DNA of 32,948 bases from Terriglobia bacterium (lineage in GTDB: Bacteria > Acidobacteriota > Terriglobia > Bryobacterales > UBA6623), in the NCBI GenBank assembly GCA_009838515.1, contig VXRL01000040.1, positions 1 through 32,948 on the forward strand. The letters run 5' to 3'. Positions 31,092 through 32,948 of this stretch are shown piece after piece. The translations under genes were made by a program, and so were the position numbers. Below the pieces are notes generated by a model that saw only the letters and a program-made list of their open reading frames with translations, was not told where the DNA came from and did not search any database. How positions within the stretch are numbered: position 1 is the first letter of the stretch; every line of letters begins with the position of its first letter.

Positions 31092-32948
31092 TCACTGCGG
31101 TCGGAGCGATTGCCTCACGATCCGTAGAGCTTGTTGGACCTCGGGATCGTCGGGCAATAACTTAAGTGCCTGCAATAGTTCGCGCTCGGATGCTTCAAGT
31201 TCTCCCGCATGCCCATAGGTGAGCCCGAAGTTCTTGTGAATCTGTCCCCGGGCCGGGCACTGCCCGCATGCCGCAAGCGCTTGCTGGAACAGGTCGAAGG
31301 CTTCCGCCCAGCGTCCCTTCTGGGCCTCGGCCAAAGCGAAATTCCAGAGAGTTCCGGCCCGATCAGTATCTTGTTCTTCTGCCTTCAGAGCCGCGAAGCG
31401 CTCCCGATACTCCCGCGCCTTCCCCGGATCAACCGCTTGCACGGCTTGGGCCAAGTTGTACAGCGACTCCTTGTGGTGCGGATCGAGTTCCAACGCCCGT
31501 TCAAAGTGCGGCACGGCCAGATCCGGGTTCCCAGACTGCGCCAGCGCCAGTCCGAGGTCATAGTGCACCAACGAATTGTCGGAGTCGGCCTTGGCCGCCG
31601 ACTGCAACAACTCCACCGCCTGCTCGTCACGGCCGGCCGATCTTTCGATCTGGCCCAAGAGGTGCAGGGCGGGCGCGAAAGCGCTGTCCACCCGCAGCGC
31701 TCGCTGGAGCGCTTCGCGGGCTTCCGCCGTGCGCGCCATATCGTGCAGGACGCGGCCGACGTTGTAGTGCGGGCGGGAGGTCTCCGGGGCGAGCCGCACG
31801 GCCTCGCGGAATGCTCGGAGAGCCTCTTCTTGACGTCCTCCCTCGGCCAGCGCGATGCCTAGATTCAGACGCGCTTCGGAAGAGTTAGGATCATGCCGCA
31901 CAACAGCTTCAAAGTGCGGCACGGCATCCAACGGGCGGTCCAGGCGGGTCAGGACCATGGCCAAGCCTTGGCGCGCCCTGAGATCGTCGGGAGCAAGCCT
32001 CAGCGCCTCCGTCATGCTTGCAAGCGCAGCCTCGAATCTGCCGCTGGCGGCCAGCTTCAGACCTAGGTTTAGGTGTGCGTCAGCGTGGTCTGGCTGCAGC
32101 TCCAACACCTTGCGAAACATCACCTCCGCCAGCGGCCCCCGTCCAAGTCGCTCGTAGGCAAGGCCAAGGTTCAGGTGTGCCGCGATGTTGTTGGCGTCTT
32201 GGCGAATTACCTGTTGATAGAGCTCTCGGGCCTCATCTGGCCTCCCCAGTGACATGCGCCGCTGGGCACTCTGCATCAGGTTCGAAATCTGGGCATCCTG
32301 TCGCTGACTCACTCTCAAACGCTGGAACTCATCCAATTCCCTCTGCGCTCCCGCGCTGTCACCGGCTCTCCTTAGGGCTTGGGAAAGCTGGTAGCGAACA
32401 TCGGCGTTGGAGGGGTCGAGGCCAGCGGCCTTGCGTAGGTATGCCACGGCCTCGTCCAACACCCCTCGCATAGCCAGCACCGCGCCGAGGTTGAACAGCG
32501 CGTCGGCGTGGCCCGAATCGACGGTCAGCGCCGCGCGCAACGCTGCCTCGGACTCCTCCATGCGGTTCAAATGGCGCAACGCCAACCCTCGCACGTACAG
32601 CTCATCAAAGCTCTGGGGGGCCGGCCCGGCCAAGTCCGCGTACCGGTCGATTTCGGCCAGGGCTGGCTGGTATTGGTGAGAAGTGACGAGAACCTTCGCC
32701 AAAGTCAGGCGAGCTTCTGCATGGGTCGCATCGAGCTCGAGCCCTCTGCGCAGGGCCGAAATTGCTTCTTCGTAACGCTTTTCGTCTGCCAGAGCGACGC
32801 CGCGGTTGAAATGCAGGAGGGGATTCGCCGGGTGGCTAGTCAGTGCCGCGTCCAAAGCAGCCAAGGCGGCGACTGGATCGCCAGCCGCACGCTGGCGGGC
32901 CGCTTCCGCCAGTGCCTCCTCGGGCCCTTGAGCGAAAAGGCCGCCAAC
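31092..32948 (-). CDS. Tetratricopeptide-repeat protein, N-terminus beyond the window
   Basis: A protein made almost entirely of 34-residue TPR units; at least 618 residues are visible and the frame stays open to the window edge, so the true start is outside. Typical units: AEARLTLAKVLVTSHQYQPA, NIAAHLNLGLAYERLGRGPL, HADAHLNLGLKLAASGRF, SRPHYNVGRVLHDMARTAEA and NSLVHYDLGLALAQSGNP, about 15-17 repeats in all. The first visible residues (GGLFAQGPEEALAEAARQ) suggest that a signal peptide ends just outside the window, placing the protein in the periplasm. TPR arrays mediate protein contacts; partners may be the secreted and coiled-coil proteins encoded downstream. Specific function unknown. Confidence 0.92.
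   Translation of the reverse strand, partial: VGGLFAQGPEEALAEAARQRAAGDPVAALAALDAALTSHPANPLLHFNRGVALADEKRYEEAISALRRGLELDATHAEARLTLAKVLVTSHQYQPALAEIDRYADLAGPAPQSFDELYVRGLALRHLNRMEESEAALRAALTVDSGHADALFNLGAVLAMRGVLDEAVAYLRKAAGLDPSNADVRYQLSQALRRAGDSAGAQRELDEFQRLRVSQRQDAQISNLMQSAQRRMSLGRPDEARELYQQVIRQDANNIAAHLNLGLAYERLGRGPLAEVMFRKVLELQPDHADAHLNLGLKLAASGRFEAALASMTEALRLAPDDLRARQGLAMVLTRLDRPLDAVPHFEAVVRHDPNSSEARLNLGIALAEGGRQEEALRAFREAVRLAPETSRPHYNVGRVLHDMARTAEAREALQRALRVDSAFAPALHLLGQIERSAGRDEQAVELLQSAAKADSDNSLVHYDLGLALAQSGNPDLAVPHFERALELDPHHKESLYNLAQAVQAVDPGKAREYRERFAALKAEEQDTDRAGTLWNFALAEAQKGRWAEAFDLFQQALAACGQCPARGQIHKNFGLTYGHAGELEASERELLQALKLLPDDPEVQQALRIVRQSLRPQ

Overview
The window is GC-rich bacterial chromosome. 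Its gene types fit best with an Acidobacteriota member (Bryobacterales/Solibacter-like or a sponge/marine relative): a very large TonB-dependent receptor with an N-terminal carboxypeptidase-regulatory-like domain, a BlaI/M56 pair whose peptidase carries a TonB C-terminus, a cytochrome/DUF1549/DUF1553 protein paired with a Tat-type DUF1501 protein, long TPR proteins and exported oxidoreductases. This placement rests on gene content, not on a marker gene. No rRNA, tRNA or CRISPR array was seen.

Layout. 1-4154 (minus): core genome maintenance, with uvrB, coaBC and a family-4 uracil-DNA glycosylase, then the first codons of another gene at the left edge. 4505-9437: a secreted protein of unknown function (minus) divergent from a TonB-dependent receptor (plus), a plausible uptake/degradation pair. 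9599-11637 (minus): BlaI-type repressor followed with ATGA overlap by an M56 peptidase/TonB fusion; its promoter has a palindrome over the -10 box. 11790-17430 (plus): cytochrome/PSD1 protein, DUF1501 protein (TGATG coupling) and a CaiB/BaiF CoA-transferase. 17513-20231 (plus): a small XRE regulator and a GH3 glycosidase. 20724-25354 (minus): KamA-type radical SAM enzyme, TAP-like lipoprotein hydrolase, ABC ATPase and ABC permease, ending in a good intrinsic terminator. 25787-26812 (plus): a D-2-hydroxyacid dehydrogenase with a signal peptide. 30078-32948 (minus): a TPR protein running off the edge, a secreted protein and a coiled-coil protein.

The stretch from 26.9 to 30.1 kb, with two outliers at 17.8 and 20.3 kb, is a gene graveyard. 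An IS1634-type element (27358-29410), bounded by 11-bp inverted repeats and a 6-bp CCTAGT duplication, sits inside the Rossmann motif of an exported Gfo/Idh/MocA-type oxidoreductase. Removing it restores a GLGIGG motif, but that gene also carries a 7-C frameshift and lacks its 3' part, which is replaced by the head of an alpha/beta hydrolase. A sulfatase C-terminus lies just upstream of the oxidoreductase. A sulfatase N-terminus cut just after its CSPSR active-site motif lies antisense to the end of the XRE gene, and a second, decayed end of the same IS type sits at 20288-20518. The picture is of a genome losing sulfated-glycan/sugar catabolic genes through IS insertion and deletions. I did not find a convincing wholly new defence or mobile system; the most interesting items are the BlaI/M56-TonB regulatory unit and the fossil record of IS-associated decay.
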